Assembly: GCA_013002595.1 (NCBI GenBank)
Contig: JABDJG010000107.1
Location: 1-7,892 of the forward strand
DNA: 7,892 nt
Origin: Hyphomicrobiales bacterium
Lineage (GTDB): Bacteria; Pseudomonadota; Alphaproteobacteria; Rhizobiales; Aestuariivirgaceae
Reading direction: 5' to 3'
The notes beneath the pieces are model-generated. The model had not been told where the DNA came from. It saw only the letters and a list, made by a program, of their open reading frames with translations, and ran no database searches. How positions within the stretch are numbered: the stretch's first letter is position 1; every line of letters begins with the position of its first letter. Positions 6,021 through 7,892 of this stretch are shown in pieces. Position numbers and translations under genes: made by a program.

Positions 6021-7347
6021 TTTGAGTAGAAGTATTCCTGCTCGGTGAGCGGATTGTCGCCTTGCGAATTGCCTCGATGGCTCGTTTCCGCAGTTTTAAC
6101 CCGCGCTTGGGGTTCACAGTTTCAACCCAGCCAATCTGGCCGAGCAGCTTTGCACGAAAGACCGGATCGGATAATCTTTCATCATCCGGTTTGGCGCACG
6201 CGTGAATGGTCGCCTTGATCTTGTCGAATTTTTCTCGTGTCACGTTGACATGCCGGTTCACAACGATGTTCGTAACAAGTTGTCTCGAACCAGCGGACAT
6301 GATGTGGGTTTTGTGCGGATTTAAGGACAACCCTTCTTCATGGACAATTTGCGGGACAATGCCGAGTAACGTGGCACTTATCTGGAGATCACCAGAAAAA
6401 CTGAGATCGTCCGCATATCGAGAGTAGTTCGCACCGATACTTCTAGCGAGGCCAGCTAGTCTACGGTCAAGTGCGAAAGCGACATGGTTTGCGAGGGCTG
6501 GCGATGTAGGGGCTCCCTGTGGCAGGTGGCGCTCACGGTATTGCGCCCGGTCTGCCGGGTTCAGGCGCTTGAGCAGCCGGTGCGGTGTTCGCGTCGTGCA
6601 TAGTCCGGTTAGAAGTCCAGCCACCGTATTTGGATAACCAAGACACCGGAACAGTCCAAATACGCGGCCGGTGCCCACTGATGGAAAGAAATCCTTCAGG
6701 TCAAAATTGACCACGACCTGCTCACCTGCATGGCGGGCGGCGGCTCCAACACAGCATCGCCCGCGCACAAAACCGAATGCATCGTCATGTGTGGGTACTT
6801 TGTCCAGAATGCCACGAAGAATCTGGCGTTGAATGGATTTCAAAGCATGCTTGGGAGCCTCGATGAGGCGCAAGCCGCCCGACTTTTTGGGGTGCAACAA
6901 ATAGTGATAGTGATTGACAGCAGCCACCTCATGGTTCTCGTGTCGCCCGATGGGGTCAGCGAGATAGTCGATCCTGTCGATTGGCACAAGCAACCAGTCG
7001 GCAAGCGCTTCGACAGTTGGAAGTTGCGGTATCTCCAGTTCTGAGAACGTGGCAGTCGGAGCCATTATTGGCTCAACCAACACCGGATTTGGCCAGATGT
7101 TTCGGCGCTGGCAATACCGGAAGATGCGCTCAAATATGGCGGACATCTGAAGCACATTTTGGACGGCGTTTGCCGAAGGCGCGTAGATTGTCGGACACGC
7201 CGCCAAGAGCTCTGCACTTAGTTGGTTTGAAAAGCGATGCAAGGATTTCGGAAACCTGCGCATCAATTGAGCGGTCACCTGATCTTTTGACCATGTGCCG
7301 TTCGTAAGCGATATCGCGATGTTGCTGGCTAGGTCTCGTTTATCCAT
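6016..7347 (-). CDS. ret: Retron-type reverse transcriptase
   Basis: This RT makes msDNA, a branched RNA-DNA hybrid, using the structured RNA encoded just upstream; many retrons act in phage defence. The 443-residue product has the core in order: HPKKSGGLRLIEAPK (152-166), GFVRGR (192-197), NFDLKDFFPSV with catalytic Asp216 (214-224), LPQGAPTSPALAN (275-287), YSRYADDLSFSG with Asp313/Asp314 (308-319), LNPHKTHIM (342-350) and LVTNIVVN (357-364). LPQGAPTSP and the VT(G)xxVN region mark it as retron RT, not group II intron (no maturase or HNH domain). Residues 1-140 form a helical extension with no recognised motif. The NAxxH motif of classical retrons reads AAARH (202-206) and VTG reads VTN. 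The start is the ATG at 7347, 15 bases after the a2 arm; there is no clear Shine-Dalgarno. The frame stays open upstream to 7605, but that stretch is the non-coding RNA. Base composition looks lower in GC than the flanking core genes. No effector gene is adjacent. Confidence 0.93.
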   Translation of the reverse strand: MDKRDLASNIAISLTNGTWSKDQVTAQLMRRFPKSLHRFSNQLSAELLAACPTIYAPSANAVQNVLQMSAIFERIFRYCQRRNIWPNPVLVEPIMAPTATFSELEIPQLPTVEALADWLLVPIDRIDYLADPIGRHENHEVAAVNHYHYLLHPKKSGGLRLIEAPKHALKSIQRQILRGILDKVPTHDDAFGFVRGRCCVGAAARHAGEQVVVNFDLKDFFPSVGTGRVFGLFRCLGYPNTVAGLLTGLCTTRTPHRLLKRLNPADRAQYRERHLPQGAPTSPALANHVAFALDRRLAGLARSIGANYSRYADDLSFSGDLQISATLLGIVPQIVHEEGLSLNPHKTHIMSAGSRQLVTNIVVNRHVNVTREKFDKIKATIHACAKPDDERLSDPVFRAKLLGQIGWVETVNPKRGLKLRKRAIEAIRKATIRSPSRNTSTQI

Positions 7348-7362
7348 TTTTGCATGTGTGGC

Positions 7363-7520
7363 GCAACGAGCGGTCTCAGCTTTCCTCGGTCTCGCGTTAC
7401 CGGTACTGGGCGTAGCCCAGCGTCGGTAGCGCCGTGTTTGGCTTGGTGGTCGTCGCAGGCGGGGATACCCCGCCCCACTCTTTACATTGCTGCAAAGAGC
7501 CATCCAAAGACCGCCGTTGC
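7363..7520 (-). ncRNA. Retron msr-msd RNA
   Basis: This minus-strand RNA of about 158 nt is the likely template and primer for the RT. The 5' a1 arm GCAACGGCGGTCT (7520-7508) pairs with the 3' a2 arm AGACCGCTCGTTGC (7376-7363) over 13 pairs with one bulged T. Three hairpins lie between: CTCTTTGCA/TGTAAAGAG with a GCAA tetraloop (7499-7478, one G-U pair); GGCGGGG-TAT-CCCCGCC (7474-7458); and a longer stem GCGCTACCG/CGGTAACGC capped by CTGGGC-TAC-GCCCAG (7432-7394). The first two fit the msr; the third fits the msd. By analogy with known retrons, the priming guanosine would be the G just before the first hairpin (7500, in GGC). That assignment and the msr/msd boundary are inference. The pairings are read by eye. 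Confidence 0.8.
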
Positions 7521-7526
7521 CAAAAC

Positions 7527-7555
7527 AGTATGCTCGATCTGTTTTATGTTGCCAA
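7527..7555 (-). promoter_or_regulatory. Retron promoter
   Basis: On the minus strand TTGGCA (7555-7550, -35) is followed by an exact 17-base spacer and CATACT (7532-7527, four of six matches to TATAAT). The predicted start, seven bases after the -10, is G7520, which is the first base of the a1 arm. This agreement between two independent signals supports both calls. A perfect inverted repeat AAAACAG/CTGTTTT (7545-7539 and 7528-7522) overlaps the spacer and -10, and TTGGCAAC is repeated at the -35 (7555-7548) and at the start (7523-7516). Confidence 0.6.
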
Positions 7556-7807
7556 GGCTCTACGACAGTCCATGGTAAAGGCAAATGACCATTTGGAAGA
7601 CGCAATTTTCGCTGTCCAGCCGCGGCGATCCGTGTGAGTGTGGCTGGCTCACTAGGCGCTGTACCTGGAACAGAAAATTTGTGCAGTATTTTCGGTTACG
7701 GGGCGGTTCAGATTTCAGGTTATTCTAAATGAACTAGTTAAGCAGGCGCTTACCGTATAGGCTCGCAATCGCGGCGAAACTTTGCACGATCAATAAGGGA
7801 GGAAATC
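7556..7807. other. Intergenic region between retron promoter and the GFA-family gene
   Basis: About 250 bases without a supported gene. It contains an inverted repeat CCAGCC/GGCTGG (7616-7621, 7642-7647, 20-base loop) and a small TAAGC/GCTTA repeat near 7740-7754 in the probable leader of the next gene. The ribosome binding site of that gene, GGGAGG (7797-7802), lies five bases before its ATG. No confident promoter for it was found. The right edge of any retron insertion would lie in this region. Confidence 0.4.
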
Positions 7808-7892
7808 ATGCCCAGGATTGAAGGCGGGTGCCTGTGCGGGAATGTACGGTATCACTCACAAGCAGAGCCGGTGATGCAGGTGATCTGCCACT
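7808..7892 (+). CDS. GFA/CENP-V family zinc-binding protein, N-terminus only
   Basis: Only 28 codons are present before the window ends: MPRIEGGCLCGNVRYHSQAE followed by PVMQVICH. The GGCLCGNVRY block (Cys8, Cys10) is the hallmark of the glutathione-dependent formaldehyde-activating enzyme/CENP-V fold, and Cys27-His28 begins the usual second metal-binding CH motif. Proteins of this family are small zinc-binding cytosolic proteins; few have a proven activity, so a formaldehyde role should not be assumed. The start is firm, with a strong GGGAGG five bases upstream. Confidence 0.88.
   Translation, partial: MPRIEGGCLCGNVRYHSQAEPVMQVICH

Noticed and set aside
6016..7347. Group II intron or diversity-generating retroelement RT
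   Set aside because: There is no maturase or HNH domain, no intron RNA domain V, and no template/variable repeat pair; the LPQGAPTSP and VTN-xxVN pattern plus an upstream a1/a2-framed RNA fit a retron.
7348..7605. N-terminal 86-codon extension of the RT reading frame from an ATG at 7605
   Set aside because: It covers the predicted promoter and the whole msr-msd RNA, the ATG lies upstream of the predicted transcription start, and the translation has no RT-like features. The ATG at 7347 gives a normal retron RT.
1..7892. CRISPR arrays, tRNA or rRNA genes, insertion sequences
   Set aside because: No regularly spaced repeats, no tRNA cloverleaf or rRNA blocks, and no transposase or terminal inverted repeats with target duplications were seen.

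Overview
The window looks like chromosomal DNA from an alphaproteobacterium of the Hyphomicrobiales (rhizobial) type. The evidence is a conserved housekeeping block: transketolase read leftward, and rightward a DUF4164-like coiled-coil gene, zapA, a likely 6S RNA, 5-formyltetrahydrofolate cyclo-ligase and a YmdB-type phosphodiesterase. These genes are GC-rich with the codon use typical of that group. The genus cannot be fixed from the sequence alone.

Layout from left to right: the 5' part of tkt (minus strand) diverges from the DUF4164-zapA pair across a short intergenic region with a candidate promoter for each direction. From about 1302 to 4360 lies a stretch that I infer has been inserted between zapA and the 6S RNA/cyclo-ligase pair. 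It holds about 650 bases with no convincing gene, then one 543-residue protein fusing a SARP-like winged helix/BTAD regulator to an alpha/beta hydrolase, then a convergent RidA-family gene. An exact 9-base direct repeat with an 11-base period lies upstream of the fusion gene and resembles the geometry of SARP operators. The core block resumes with a candidate 6S RNA at about 4365-4515, the folate enzyme, and the phosphodiesterase five bases downstream of it.

The right part (about 6012-7560, minus strand) is a retron. It encodes a 443-residue retron-type reverse transcriptase with all catalytic motifs. Just upstream, a non-coding RNA of about 158 nt is framed by complementary a1 and a2 arms and contains three clear hairpins. 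A sigma70-like promoter is placed so that its predicted start falls on the first base of a1. No effector gene accompanies the RT within the window. The RT carries about 140 residues ahead of its core and altered versions of two retron signature motifs, which suggests a stand-alone, long-N-terminus retron. The RT and phosphodiesterase genes converge and share an inverted repeat over their stop codons. The window ends in the first 28 codons of a GFA/CENP-V family protein.

The retron locus is the most interesting element, followed by the regulator-hydrolase fusion with its repeat upstream. All family calls come from reading motifs. No database search was run.
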